A DNA stretch of 64,000 nt from Paralvinella palmiformis (Eukaryota > Annelida > Polychaeta > Terebellida > Alvinellidae): positions 523,501 to 587,500 of the forward strand of contig JAODUP010000158.1 of the NCBI GenBank assembly GCA_025642065.1, written 5' to 3'. Shown here piece after piece: positions 1 to 13,606 of this stretch. A program made the translations under genes and the position numbers. Under the pieces are notes generated by a model, which worked only from the letters and a program-made list of their open reading frames with translations, was not told the DNA's origin and ran no database searches. Positions within the stretch are counted from its first letter, which is position 1; the number at the start of each line of letters is the position of its first letter.

Positions 1-851
1 TTAACCCAAAACATCAAGTTAGGATAAATGAGGAATTACGGCTTCAGGTAGGTAATAATACTGTTTCTGTAGCACCGTCAGTGAAGAACTTAGGAGTATA
101 TTTTGATACATCCCTGACCATGGAGAGGCAAGTAAATGCAATATCCAAAGCCTGTTATTACCAAATTCGTAATATTGGTCATATCAGGCGGTACAGCACA
201 TTGGATGCTTACAAAACACTGTCACACGCCCTGATAACATCTCGGCTAGATTACGGCAACGCTCTCCTGTGTGGTCTTCCAAGCACATTGATGACATGGC
301 TACAGAAAGTACAGAAATCCTCTGCCAGGTTAGTCACTAGCACTCATAAAAGAGAACATATAACACCAGTCTTGAACTCCCTGCATTGGCTTCCGGTTAT
401 ATATAGGTCGCAGTACAAGATTTTGATATACACCTTTAAGGCACTTCAAGGGACTGCCCCTCAGTACTTAGAGGAACTTGTCGTACCGTATCAGCCGACA
501 AGGTCTCTACGGTCTCAGTTTGGAGCATTCTTAGCCGTACCAACAATACGTGGAGTGACATACGGTAATAGATGTTTCAGAAAGGCTGCTGCAACCTTAT
601 GGAATACTCTTCCAGTAACCATCAATAAGTGCAAGACTCTTGATACCTTCAAAAAGAAGATAAAAACTAATCTTTTTGTTTCAGCTTTTCCTAGCTGAAT
701 ATATATGTATTTGCCTGGAAAGAATTATGTAATTTTAAAGATGTTACATCCATAGAATCATTTATTGTCAAGCGCCTTAGAGTAACCTTCTTACAGGCTA
801 TATCGGGCGCTATATAAATTTTGTATATTATTATTATTATTATTATTATTA
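1..851 (+). mobile_element. CR1/L2-like non-LTR retrotransposon, 3' end
   Basis: The frame is open from position 3 to a stop at 698, so the coding part runs in from outside the window. The encoded segment is the C-terminal part after the polymerase domain: NLGVYFDTSLTMERQVNAIS, YYQIRNIGHIRRY, SRLDYGNALLCGLP, LHWLPVIYRSQYKIL and FRKAAATLWNTLP. These motifs are standard in CR1/L2/Jockey reverse-transcriptase C-termini. A 3' UTR containing a GGGCGCTATATAAATTTTGTAT block is followed by (TTA/ATT)n at 827-851, the usual 3' tail of such elements. It is a different family from the two copies further right. Confidence 0.88.
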
Positions 852-1512
852 TGATATGTACGATGTGGCAATAATGCATTATCACATAGTTACCTGCGAC
901 ACCTGTATAGACCAGATATAATTACATCTTGGAAGGACGATGTTTGTGTGCCTGATGTGTAAGCACGGTTCACATATCTAAGTATTCTACAATATCGTGT
1001 CTATACCTGGGGCTTAATTTCAGCCCAGGCATGCTGTCATTAACCAATAATTGAAGACTGTAATATTATATTCGCGCTAAAATCTGACAAGGAAATAGCA
1101 AACGGACGTAATAAGCCGACATGTAATTGGGAACATCATCAGCTGTAATTTGCCGCAACAACAAAACTCAGCTTGTCCAAACGTTTACGGTAAATACCGT
1201 ACTAGTTCTAAGATAATCTACATCGTGTGATGTGAAGATCGAATCTTGATCCCGTACCATTTGAGAGGATGATGACGATTTATATAGTTAATTGGAATTG
1301 TCCACCCATTAAACTATCCTAATTTGGGTGGGTGGATTGGAGGTTGGGTGGATGGGTGGAAGACGATCACGCTTAACTTCCAAAACAGTCATAATATCGT
1401 TAGTCTTAAGATTCAGTCCACTTTAGGTTGGAGACTATGAAACAAGAAAATATTTGTCACCGAGCAGGGTATATTTAAATGCATCTAGAAATGACGATGA
1501 TAATTATGAATA

Positions 1513-1651
1513 ATATTTTACGGCCACTTTTGTGCACACGGTAGTCTAAATGGGCCCAGCAACTCCAAACGTAATGAAGCGAAGTCAAAGATGAAACACT
1601 CTTTAGAAATGCCCACATCGAGATTCGAACTCAGGTGGTAGTGATCTGTGA
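1513..1651 (-). mobile_element. tRNA-derived SINE, 5'-truncated
   Basis: On the minus strand it has box B-like GTTCGAATCTC and the tail block GGCTAAATGGGCC (inverted on plus) ending GTGCACAAAAGTGGCCGTAAAA. The tRNA 5' part including box A is missing. Confidence 0.8.
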
Positions 1652-2365
1652 GACTATTTTATGAACTTGGAACAACGTTACACAGATCATGGTTAGAGAG
1701 GATACAATATGTTATAGATTAATCAACTTTATGTGCGAATATAACCACCAAAAAGAAGGGAAAAAAAGGAATATTTTTGTTAAAATGTTGTCATTAAGCA
1801 GCACTGTCAGTCCATCCATTCATCATACGTTAACAAGTGATATGTCGTGATACGCAAATAACGAAATTTCATTGAGGGGGATATATTTTCGTGTACACCC
1901 GTGTAATCTCTGTATCTCAACCGCCCTTATCACCCCCTCCCCCTCCCACCCAACCCCTCACAGTACACAATACGGACTTAAACAATGCCAGTAATTGCGG
2001 TCAAATGATACGATTTCTTATGGTAATTAGGCATCCGACTAGTATCATCGTATGCCAGCCTCTAACATGTCCGGACGCATGCCAATACTTATTTACGCCA
2101 TCTCTTAATTAAGGCTATTCTCCTCGCCGGCGGACAGATCACGTGATCGCATCACCGTAGACGGATCACATGACCGACAGGCTGCGCCCCTCGCGGCAGA
2201 GGTTAACGGTAGACGTTGGGCGATGTTTCTCTGCACGATTCCTTTATCAAGTGACTTCGTGGACAATTCGAGGATTCTGTTCATAAACACAATATTTTCT
2301 CAATTGAGAACGGACGCCATGTTGATGGTGAAGAATACGTCTCGATTATATTTGTTGTGCATTAG

Positions 2366-2480
2366 TGGGGGGGGGGGGGGTGTACCGATGGTTAGAGCGT
2401 TTCGCTGGAAACCTTCCAGATCTGGTTTCGAATCTTGTTCATACCCGGGCTTGTGGGCTGTTTCCCTATGCCCCCCCCCA
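2366..2480 (+). repeat. tRNA-like relic between poly-G and poly-C runs
   Basis: A run of 13 G (2367-2379) is followed by GATGGTTAGAGCGTTTCGC (box A-like) and GGTTTCGAATC (box B-like), then a C run at 2471-2479. The acceptor stem is not closed, so it is not a functional tRNA. It may be a second SINE family. Confidence 0.4.
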
Positions 2481-3194
2481 CCGTTGTATATAATCCTAGG
2501 TGTGACTAACGTTAAGGATAATCATATAAACTCAACACAATCTCTATATTAGTATATTTACTGATTTATTGGGTCATCATTGTTGTCTAACGGATATTGA
2601 ACACAGGCTTTTAAAATCCGACCTAGTTATCTTTAGAGGATGTTTCATCATCCATGTCGCCTCAATACGTTTTAGCTTATAATGGCATATAATGGATATA
2701 AAATAGAAACAGACATAAAGTTAAACATATATATGATACAAACATATAAGAAGAAAGGCAGACAAGCGCGTATGCAAACAGACGGAATAATAAACATAAT
2801 CTATCAGCTGTTGACAAAATATATGTGGACCTAGAACTGCCAGTGACACCTAACGGCATTAACAAGCGAGCCAGTAGTCTTTCTGAAGCATTAGCGAAGA
2901 TAAACTGAAACGAAATGAAACGGGTCCAATAACACAGAGAACTCATCAACACTTTAAGTAATTGCCGATAGTTGGGAGAGATTTCTCATTAAAGTGGAGA
3001 TAGTCATGGGAAGTGTGCCTAATTCTGGCTAATACTTACTCCAGATAGATGGCTTTATCAATGTTATGCTTGATATCAGATCACTCTATACACCTAGGAT
3101 TAGCGTTCCTTTAGTTTTCCTGAATGAATATCGTTGAAATAGCTAATTTTACTCTAGCCTTGGTTAAAATGTACCGAAATGGAAAGAAACACTA

Positions 3195-3204
3195 TTATAT
3201 ATAT

Positions 3205-3279
<75 letters not shown>
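3195..3279. repeat. (AT)n microsatellite
   Basis: About 85 bases of nearly perfect AT dinucleotide with one AA interruption. Confidence 0.97.
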
Positions 3280-3280
<1 letters not shown>

Positions 3281-3649
3281 GTATCCCGTTTATTTGAATT
3301 TGAAGGGACCTGTTGTATAGTTACATCAAATGCATCAAAGATATATACACATATAACACCTACATCAAATACAGAGATAAAATAAGTGTAATTAACCGTT
3401 AATCACAATGGACTACTTTTACTAGTAATCAACCAACTGAGGCGCTTGCACTGGGAGTTCACTACGATTGTTTCTGTCGGTTTGTATTGCGAACAATCGA
3501 ATTCGATTATCAGGCGCGTAATTTACATGAATTTTAAGTCCACGGGACACCGACATACCTTCGATAAACAGAAATTCGATTTAATCAATCTGGCAGGACC
3601 TATGAGTCACTTCGAATTAAGTGGCGTATTTGAATATCTGAATTATGCG

Positions 3650-3653
<4 letters not shown>

Positions 3654-3713
<60 letters not shown>

Positions 3714-3737
3714 CGTACACACACATGCACACACATA
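3654..3737. repeat. (AT)n then (AC)n microsatellite
   Basis: About 58 bases of AT run into an impure ACACATGC stretch. Confidence 0.95.
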
Positions 3738-4246
3738 CATGAAGTCAATCGAGTACGTTGGAGACTTTGAGATTAGCTGCTGAGACTTTCTCAGCTGCCG
3801 TAGCAGCAGCCCAGTTTTATCCTTCTAAGCATCTGTATAGCCGATGCAACGTACTAACTGATTTGTTATTATTGTTGGCTCGAAAGAAGCGTTTGAGGCG
3901 ATATAATCGCTATACCTGAGACGGTAATGCCAGGTCACGTATCTCTCTCTATATATAATCCTATTACTCAACTGATGGCAGTCATCTTTATTGTTATCAG
4001 AGTGCTACACACACCTGTTGGTTTGAGAAACGATCTAGGTATTAAAGATAAAACGATAATATGGAAGTAGAATATTGTCACCCTTCCTAAGTTAACTGTA
4101 TTCGGTATAAGATGGTGCGGGGTGATTGGCTGAAATATGGTCTGTCTCCGCTCGTGACAGGTCACGTGGGAAGAGTACTAATTTCTGCTAATTTGGTGGG
4201 TGATCAACGGCTGGCTAAATAGGGGACCAGATTCTAGTAGGATGTC

Positions 4247-4347
<101 letters not shown>

Positions 4348-7049
4348 AATTGGTGCCTAGGTGTGTCGCTGCTTAACATTTCACTTTGGAAGCACTTATT
4401 CTTGCATATATATGTACGCATATATACCCATGCATGATTATACAAACGTGAATCCAAACATCCATGCATACCATTACGGACATACACACAGAATAGTTAA
4501 ATAGATATATTTAAGGAAGAGACCTGTGAGATATTACACATCTGAGCATAATACTTGGCTAATCTTTTTCAATCCTATGACGAATTGTCCAAAAGTTGTG
4601 TACTTAATTATCTCTGGTAGTGCCTTTTAACACACTGGCAACACATTGGCAATACACACACCCACGCACGCGCACGCGTGCACACACACATACACACACA
4701 CGCACGCACTACATACACGTACGGACACACACGCACTCACACGTACGGCCCCCCCCCCCAAACAGGTGGTCACATACGCAGGCACACATATACCCAGCAA
4801 ATTAAATAACTGTGTTTTTTATGTTTATTTATTTGAGTGGTCATGTTCGATTAGTTTGTTTATCTGATAGAGTGTATATCTGATAATTGTCTTTAATGTC
4901 GTGTAATTTACAATATGTTTTTTATAACCCACTAAAAACTGTAATTCGAATTATCCTCTATGCAGCTTGAAAGCGCCAACCCATTAGCGTCAATAGTAGG
5001 TCAATGCACATAAAAGGTTACTGTGGTGAAGACCACATATTGCTTGTTCTACTTATCATCTGGTTCAGGCCTCTTCAGATTTGGCATATGGTCCACAATC
5101 TGTTGTTATGGTGGGGGACCATATCACAATGCCAAGGTCGCCATGACAAGGAACAAACAAAAAAGCCAAATATTCCTTTCTGGGGTTCTACGTTCTTACT
5201 TCGTAAATATACATTTTGATTGTCCTTTTAAATGTCTCTTTTTTCGGTCGAAATAGGTTTTTAAATGACATTCCAGGAGATCAGAGAACACATGGCAAAT
5301 TCTTCACGACAGTGACAATAGTATGACAACAGAAGGATAGTTGACACCGAGATTGAGTAATTTCAGGTAGATGGTGTCGGTCTATAGGTGTACGACTTTA
5401 GGGGAGCACCGAGCCGCTATAACAAATTGTCGCCCAATGCACAATTTCTGTGTTTATATTACCAATGCGATCCCTTCGCAGAGATGGACAGAGTACGTGA
5501 GATGGGTTCTGACTTATTTCTTGATGTCCTAATGACAATGTCCAACGGCGATATGCCTCGTCGTCGTGTAAACGTTACGTAAACAAAACATCAAGATTTC
5601 AAGGTATTCAATTTGAGCTAAACCAAATATCAAAGACCACTTTATATCCAGAATGGAGAAGGAGCACGATCTTCGTTTCCGGTGATATGTGGTAAGTTCT
5701 CGTGAGATGACGTACGCCAGTGATGTGTGTGGTCCACTTTGGCTGACGGGCAACTAATTATTTATCTCTCTGAATGATATTTCATAAGCCATTAATTGAG
5801 TGGTAGACTTTCTGACTCTGATGGTATTGAAAGGCGACGCCTGAAGATTATATTTCAATTCCGCTTCACGGACGGCTGACCACGTTGAATTGTCCTGCGA
5901 TTTCATTTCATTAAATGCTAACTTCGGACTATAAACAACATCTGAGACTTTAAGCGTCCTGTCAGTGACCACTTTCAGGGAACCTTTGCTCCATTTAACC
6001 GTGACAACGTCGTATTGTCAGTAGCCCACTTTATTACAAGCGAACGCGCTACTCACAACCATAGAGGCATCAACTATTTAGCTACAGATCTCATCGTGAT
6101 GCAGACTAACAAAACTTGATCGCATTAAAGGGCTTCCTGTTCCAGAAGTAATCTCCTCAAAAGTATATATTTTTTTTTTGTTGTAATCACGGCGTAAAAA
6201 TTAAACACAACATAAGAATTAAAACAGATAAAGAAACAAACAAACATTTTTAATTTGCTGATGAATAATCCACATGTAATATTGCGTAATGCAATAACTT
6301 AAGGACTAGAAAAGTTACGTATATTATTATCTTATACAAACTTCACTTTATTTGTGGCCAAGTGGGTCATTGCCGGAAATGGTCATGATATTTGGATGGG
6401 ATCGGCATGTGAATCTTAATTATTATTATTATTATTATTTAAATCAATCAATTTAAAAGGCTTCATCTCACGTTTCGAAGTCGGAATGTTTTTATTAGGT
6501 GCAAAATCGAGGTCATGTTGACCTAAAAGGTTCTTATTTACCTCTCCTTTGTCATTCAGTAACTAGACCCGGATGTCTAACAAATTGAAAGGATCATAAA
6601 AGTAATCGCCATTATTTAGAATCCTAATATAGCAGTGTTCTGATACTAACTTTGTATCGCGGACATTAACAATCAGGTGAATCCTTGAGGCAGATAGTCT
6701 CTTCACCTGGTATATAAACCACACGGTATTGAATTATGAAAGTAAATGGATAATCAACAAAGGCAAATCAACTGTTATTTGAAAGGTTTGTCTAGACGCA
6801 GACCTATAAATAAGCTCTTGGTTCGAAGGTCTTATATTAGACTCCTGTATGATACTCAAAATCCTTCAGACTAAGTTAGCGATTCCTCTATGTATATGCC
6901 TGTGTGTTTTTTGTGTGTGTGTGTGTGTGTTTGTGTGTGTGGCTGTGTGCCTGTGGCTGTGTGTGTGGCTAAACGAGATGAAGTGCTCCCACACTTAACG
7001 TCTTAATCTATACCGTTTAATCTTAAACGTTCCAGTAGCTGCTTATTAG

Positions 7050-7080
<31 letters not shown>

Positions 7081-9422
7081 TAATCGGGACATGTTACCTG
7101 TCGTAGATGGGCGTGGTCTAGTCACCTGTATACTAAATGTGGCGTTATGATATGTAAGAAGAACAAATACTAAGCCAAGAACCAGATGTCCCGGCGTAGA
7201 GAATCCTTTTGTATCCGTATATCCGGTGACCGCCATAAATTCGCCTCCTTCCGAGCACGATCCGGAATCGCGTGTAAGCGAGTATAATCGAGCGTAGAGA
7301 TGAGTGAAGGACAGCGACACACGTCCAGAACAAGACGCCGGATTAGATTTCCCAATCGTTTCTGTCGTCGAGTAATGAGCCGTGAATGTAGCATGGGCGG
7401 TGGTGGCTGGCCTACGTCATCCATCTCCATACATCAGTCACCTTATCAATGGTCCACTTGGCCACAGCCCTGGTAATGCCACAAAACGACAATTGTCAAC
7501 AACCGCCATCCATTGCCGGTCTCTGTCTATTAGCTGTTGCTGTTGAGATATCCAAGTGATTTGTCCTATGTTTGTCACGTTTATGGCAAATTGTTCGGCC
7601 ACGAGAGACGACCTCTACACTTTTAATTGGTCCGGTCACCATATAAACTCTCGTCTGACGTGTATTTGTTCGGTAATTAGCATTAACTAAGTCTACTTTG
7701 AAGCGGCAATACCACCATTGACTGTATTCCATTCCTTACGGTGCTATCGTTTTGGAAACTGGTTGATGATGTGTATATGATGCCAAAACATTGAATATTA
7801 AAAATTTAGCGCTAATATTGGACCAGTTAAAAGTACGTTTCCATGATTGAAGCAGATAATGTTCTTGGTAATGAAAGTTGTTTCACCTTATATTTCACTC
7901 TGAAGAGATATATTCTTCCGTGGCAGAGCTGATTTCAATTCGTGTCAGTTATCAATGTGTACATAAACATACCAGAGAAGAAAAATGCAATGATTGATAA
8001 TCACAAACTATAAAATGTGAACGGTTACATAGCAGACGCGCTATCTACTTAATGATATACGCCGTGCATACAACAAAAGGCATGAATGCTAGTAGTAATG
8101 ATGATCCAGACTGGGAGATATTTATATTTCAGGACATCAGTCTGTCTCAAGTTGCAATCGGATCTCATATAACACAGTGTATTCCTAAGGAGTCTCCTCT
8201 CAGCCGTATGCTCGAGGCCAAAAGAAATCGTTGGCATGGCGAGATTCAATCCCGTTGTGGATCGGTTATTACTAAAGGCACTTCATGATGTTTCCTTTTA
8301 ATAATTAGTAGTCCTAATTCATCACAGTTACGTTTCTTTATCTGTAAGGAGTTTTGGCCAAGTCTACGGCATTGTGCATTCGCCGACGTCATCGTTAATT
8401 ATTTGTGATGGATGCCCTTTTTGGGGGGGCCTTTGTTCACGTATATAATTCATAATAATTGATAGTCTTGTAAGTCTGAGTCGAACTAGGTATCAATAGG
8501 TATTACTGATAAGGTTGTGCACATAAATATTCAGCAACGAGGGAGTGGATTCGACCACGATACATTTCATATTCTAGACCTCCACTCTACTACTGCACTT
8601 GCATTTTCCATATATTAACCTGGTCTCTAGATTCGTTGACATGGCTAATACCCAACTCCAAGGTACGAGGTGTCAACACACCTAATGCCTGACCTCTACA
8701 CAGAGACAAAGTAGATATCACGAGGTCATTATAACATAAGCGGTGACAGTTATTGAAGAGGGTCGGGTCGGGTCGGTTGATGAAGTGCTGGGAGAAGGAC
8801 TCGAAATAAAGGCCGACTGTCGCCGATTAATCAAAAGATGACAGGACAACTAGCACTAACTGCTGTCAGGTTTCGGTCTATATTCAAAGATCGATGTGAC
8901 AAAGTGACGGATGATTTACTGCGGAAAATCAGAGAAATATAGGCCGCCATTTTTTCCCAGCGTAGCATCGGGATAGTATGAGGCAGCCGAATGCCATGAG
9001 CTTTGGGTTAGATATTTTTATATTCTCGGTTATTTATGGTCGTGACGTAATCCCTTCACCTCCCCGACATGATGTTATGTCGTGGTTGTTATAAGGAGGT
9101 CAGAAAAAGAGTCGCGTCCCTTTGCTGTATAAATAACCATTAATGCCGCTCCAAATCCATATAATTCTCGGCCAAGAGGAACGGAACACTCGAACAAGGT
9201 GGTGCAACGGTAGAGTGACCAATCAGAATGGGAGAATCGCTGCCTCTCTTTCATCTGCTCAAAAACCGACCGAGCCATGGATCGGTGAATACTTGATGGA
9301 AGAACATGGATTATTATTATTATCATTATCATCAGTAATACGACTATTATTGAAAGTCGTAAAACTGTTCGCTGGCCACCGAGTTGAGGACGACGCCATT
9401 TCTAATGTTCAATAAGCGGAAT

Positions 9423-9645
9423 GAAATCTTCAGATGGTGATGATTGATGATGATTGTTGTTTTACGGCTACCTTTGTGCACATGGTAGGCTAAATGGGCC
9501 GAGCGACTTCCAAAGGTAATGAGACGAAGTCAAAGACGAAACAACCTTCAGATATGCCCACGCCGGGATTCGAACACGGGTGGTAGTGATCTGTGGTCCA
9601 GCACGCTGCCGCTAGACCACGGAGGCGCCCGAAATCTTCAGATGG
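9423..9645 (-). mobile_element. tRNA-derived SINE with perfect 15-bp target-site duplication
   Basis: The body at 9438-9630 runs (minus strand) from GGGCGCCTCCGTGGTCTAGC (box A) through GTTCGAATCCCGG (box B) to CCGTAAAACA and ATCATCATC. Identical GAAATCTTCAGATGG flanks lie at 9423-9437 and 9631-9645, so this copy defines the element's full length at about 193 bp. Box A and box B show RNA polymerase III ancestry. Confidence 0.95.
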
Positions 9646-10614
9646 GGAAATGAAAACGAAAACCTTCGTTGGTTGCGTTTTTGAAGTCGTAATAAGCTCG
9701 TATTAACACCGTGTATTGTGGTACTTAAATAGATTTATCTATTTATTGCCAATTTTACAAGTTCTAGGCACACGAAGAGGCAGTTTAGCCGCACAATATT
9801 TTAGCTTCCATCTTATACGTACGAAGATCCGATATGATAAAGTTTCGAGTTGTGCGAGCTGTGATGCTTCATCATTTTAAATGCGATGTATTTGCCATCT
9901 CTTTGCTTACTATTTGAAGATGGCGCAGTAATACGATAACTACTTTATTAACGTATGAGATGGCCTCACACGTTATTGTTTACAGGCGAAAAGTGAGAGG
10001 AATTGGCAGAATTTCTATCGATGGCAAAGCGATTTACATCCGAGATTCGCCAGTTGAGGTTTTGCAGACTCGACTTTGTATACATCTGAACCAGATGTTT
10101 ACGCACTTCCTGTTTATTTGGGTAAATAAATGATCATCAGATGTTCTAATCAATTATATATAATTGATCTAACTGGTTAGATAAACCCATTCCAGTTATT
10201 TATGTGCATTCCGATCAACCATTTTGAACACCACATAAGTAGATATAAAATCTAGTTGTTTACCCGTATCCTATCCTATTGTTTATCAAATCGTCTTACA
10301 CGTTGTTCGAATGTAATGAAGACAATCCATCTCAGGTAGGTAAATGAGATGAGAGAGCAGTTGTAATAACCTCAGAGGTGCTCAAACCTCGAACATATGG
10401 CTGAGAGAGAAACATCGTATATACACAGATATAATAATAATAATAATATTAATAATAGCCGAAATGACGTTATTTTACGTGGCTTAGTTACCTCAAATGA
10501 GGGAGACGCACATGGTCTGCAATTTACAGTTTCTCCGTGGGGACTAATTCTAGACGAATTTAGAATTTATGGTGGAGAAAACATTCCCAGTTGCCTGATT
10601 GGATGAAAGATTCC

Positions 10615-10725
10615 TCCTACTATAATGCCACGGCCTGGATTCGAACCTGCGACCTCAGAGATAGCATGACCCTGAGCAAGAAAGTCCCACGTTCTTATAC
10701 CCACTAAGCCATAGAGGTGTTACTG
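10615..10725 (-). repeat. tRNA-like sequence with good A and B boxes, probable second SINE family
   Basis: On the minus strand TGGCTTAGTGG (box A) is separated by 53 bases from GGTTCGAATCC (box B). The T-stem does not pair properly and no closed acceptor stem is seen, so a working tRNA is unlikely. Similar relics lie near 12600-12670, 39950-40010, 40195-40258 and 42640-42810. Confidence 0.5.
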
Positions 10726-11303
10726 TGAAACCTCCAGTCAGATCGTTAATAACAACAGATGATCCGACTCTCTCTAATAACAACCAGTCCATCTAGATAC
10801 GTACCTCGTTTGCGAATCATTCTTGGAACGGCGATGTAAACATACCTGTTTATAAACGTGCTATCTTAAACGTTTAAACACATCCTAACTCTCGGTGAAT
10901 ACTATTAAATGTTAGCCGTTGAAGTCGTATAATAAATGTACGTCAGTCATTATTGCGATTAGCGTATCCTAGACAATAGGCCGGTAATTGTATTGTCATG
11001 TCTGACTCACCGAGATATATATAGAATATAATTGAACGACGAGAGTTGAACCATAATAACAACATACTCAGACATGATGATATAATAATGAGATATATAA
11101 CAACAACGAACTAGTTTTTGAAAGGTCAACATTTTTAGGCTTTTAATTTCGTCTTCGCGTCGTTTGTATTGTTGTAGCTAAGTCAACATTTAACCGGTGA
11201 TGAGATATTTTTATATTCATTTATTCATAAAATAATTGGGACTTTTTTTTCTGCGGCGATCATTGAGCGCGGAATGTCGGCTGTTCTGACAGCTAGACGG
11301 TTT

Positions 11304-11408
<105 letters not shown>

Positions 11409-12944
11409 TTGAATTCACGGTTCGAGATTGCCTTATAATACACAGCTAAAATACACACACACACGCACGCACGCAAACACACACTATCTAACAATATATA
11501 TGTATAAGGATGTTATTTTCCTATCCAACATCCCTGTTCAGGTTACATCTCTAGGTAGGCAAATATGAAATAAGGAAGCGCTATATGGTTTATTCCCATT
11601 TAAAGACGGGAATCTTGCAAATAAAGCTAGAAAATACTTCAACGGCTATAAAAGATACCACATAAATATGTATGCAATTACCGTCCACATACAGATTATC
11701 TATCTGAAATCTAGACAATGAAACAAATTCTAAATAAACCTTAAACCGTAGAATATGTAATGAAGAAATACTCCAAAACTAATTTTATCTAGCAATATTA
11801 TTCGACACAATATTGCATTTACACTTATAAAGCCATTATCCATTTCAAAAATAGCGTTATATCAGTGTGAACACTGTAATAATACCATAAACACTTCAGA
11901 TTATCTCCACACATAAAATCCCTCACTTAAAAGTTGCTAAAGTATATATGTATCACGGTGAGTGGCTGCTGAAATGTGAAATGGTGCTATTTTCCAGCCA
12001 TATAGAACTCCTTGGCCACCCGCGGTAACAATTAGGTCATGAGGCTGCCGATAATGGCAACTGAGTTGTTTGATGTGAAGATGTCATACCACGATGTCAT
12101 AGCAGGGGATAATCTTACAGTTGTCTGTCTAAACCGGATACTTCTGTTGTGTAAATGCGCATGCGCTGTACATGGTGCATGCATATACATATAATATAAT
12201 TGTGTGTTAGTAACCGAGCGGAAGGAATTGATGAAAGAGCTTAGTTCCAATTTTTCTTTTCTTCCCGGTAATAAGCGAAATACAGGGGTTTTTGCCAGTA
12301 AAAACTCAAGTCTTCCAACAAAAAAAGCACTCGATGAGAATCATATGATTAATAATTTTTTTTTATTAGCTTTCTTTTTGTTTTATTTAATTTATTACCA
12401 AAATACAGCGTCGGGAATGTAGAGAGTTTGCCGTTTGTTTACGACTTATAATTAAACATTACTCTTTTTTAGCCGGGCTGTTTGTTGACCAACACGATCG
12501 GGGGACATCTTTTACTCATCTGTTTGCAGCTGCCAAAAGATGACGCATGACCGCCAATCCGGCTTCCGGTCTATTTAGGTACCGAGTAGGTAGTCAGTCT
12601 GCAGAGCGGGTGGATTCAAACCAAGGAACCCTCAATTATAACCCGCGACATTGACCACTGAGCCCCAACAGATCACATAACGAGCTACGGGAATTGTAAA
12701 CGTTTTCTAAGTCTAACAACGTCGCGCATCAACCGAAGGAATAAAATGACGTCAATCGACGTGTTTTACGACAAATGACACATCTTGCGGCTGGACTTCA
12801 CTTCCGGTCAATGCGTCAAAACAAGGAGTATGTCCACGGAACTGACGGCGTTAACTAGCGACCTCTAGAGAGGAACTAACACATATAACGCAGAGGAAAT
12901 GTGGCATTACAGGAAGGCAAAATGTGTAGGTTCCGCTCTCCCTC

Positions 12945-12948
<4 letters not shown>

Positions 12949-12988
<40 letters not shown>

Positions 12989-13131
12989 AGCTTCCTGTGG
13001 ATATATACATGCTGCTTTAACTGACTGACTGGCTGGCTGATTGAATGACTGATTGACTGACTGACTGACCGTCTCACTGACTCACTGACTGACTCACTGA
13101 TTCACTCACTCACTCACTCACTCACTCATTT
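12949..13131. repeat. (CT)n followed by CTGA/CTCA tetranucleotide array
   Basis: CT dinucleotides at 12949-12986 are followed at 13019-13131 by a degenerate 4-bp array (CTGA, CTGG, CTCA). Confidence 0.9.
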
Positions 13132-13304
13132 ATGAAATATATTCCTGCACGCAACATCACACGTTACATTCAATTAAAAGACGTATTCTATGTGAATATT
13201 GTGATGAAGCGTCCTGGTCATATAATCACGTTATGGATTTCATGTGCGTGTTGGAATAAAGTACACAAGAGCACGCACGCACAAACGCACGCACACACAC
13301 ACAA

Positions 13305-13452
13305 AAGGTAGGCTAAATGGGCCGAGCGACCTCCAAATGTAATGAAGCGAAGTGAAAGATGAAACACCCTTCTGACATAGCCCGGCCAGGGTTTGAACCC
13401 AGGTGCTATGGATCTGTCGCCAACTGCGCTAACAGTTAGGCCATGAAGCCCC
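13305..13452 (-). mobile_element. tRNA-derived SINE, subfamily B
   Basis: It has box B GGTTTGAACCCA and (inverted) GCAGTTGG...box A, with the shared CTCGGCCCATTTAGCCTACC block. It differs from subfamily A in the tRNA region (GGTTTGAACCCTGG against GTTCGAATCTCGG). The distal tail is replaced by an AC tract. A CT-AT microsatellite (13453-13517) abuts it. Confidence 0.85.
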
Positions 13453-13520
<68 letters not shown>

Positions 13521-13606
13521 ACTCACATACACACATACACATACACGTGCGCGCACACACACCCGCGCTCACACGCACACACATACGCACACACACAGTG
13601 ACTTAC

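Noticed and set aside
9600..9630. Functional tRNA genes at the box A/box B sites
   Set aside because: The acceptor and T stems do not close and the same body follows in each copy, so these are SINE heads.
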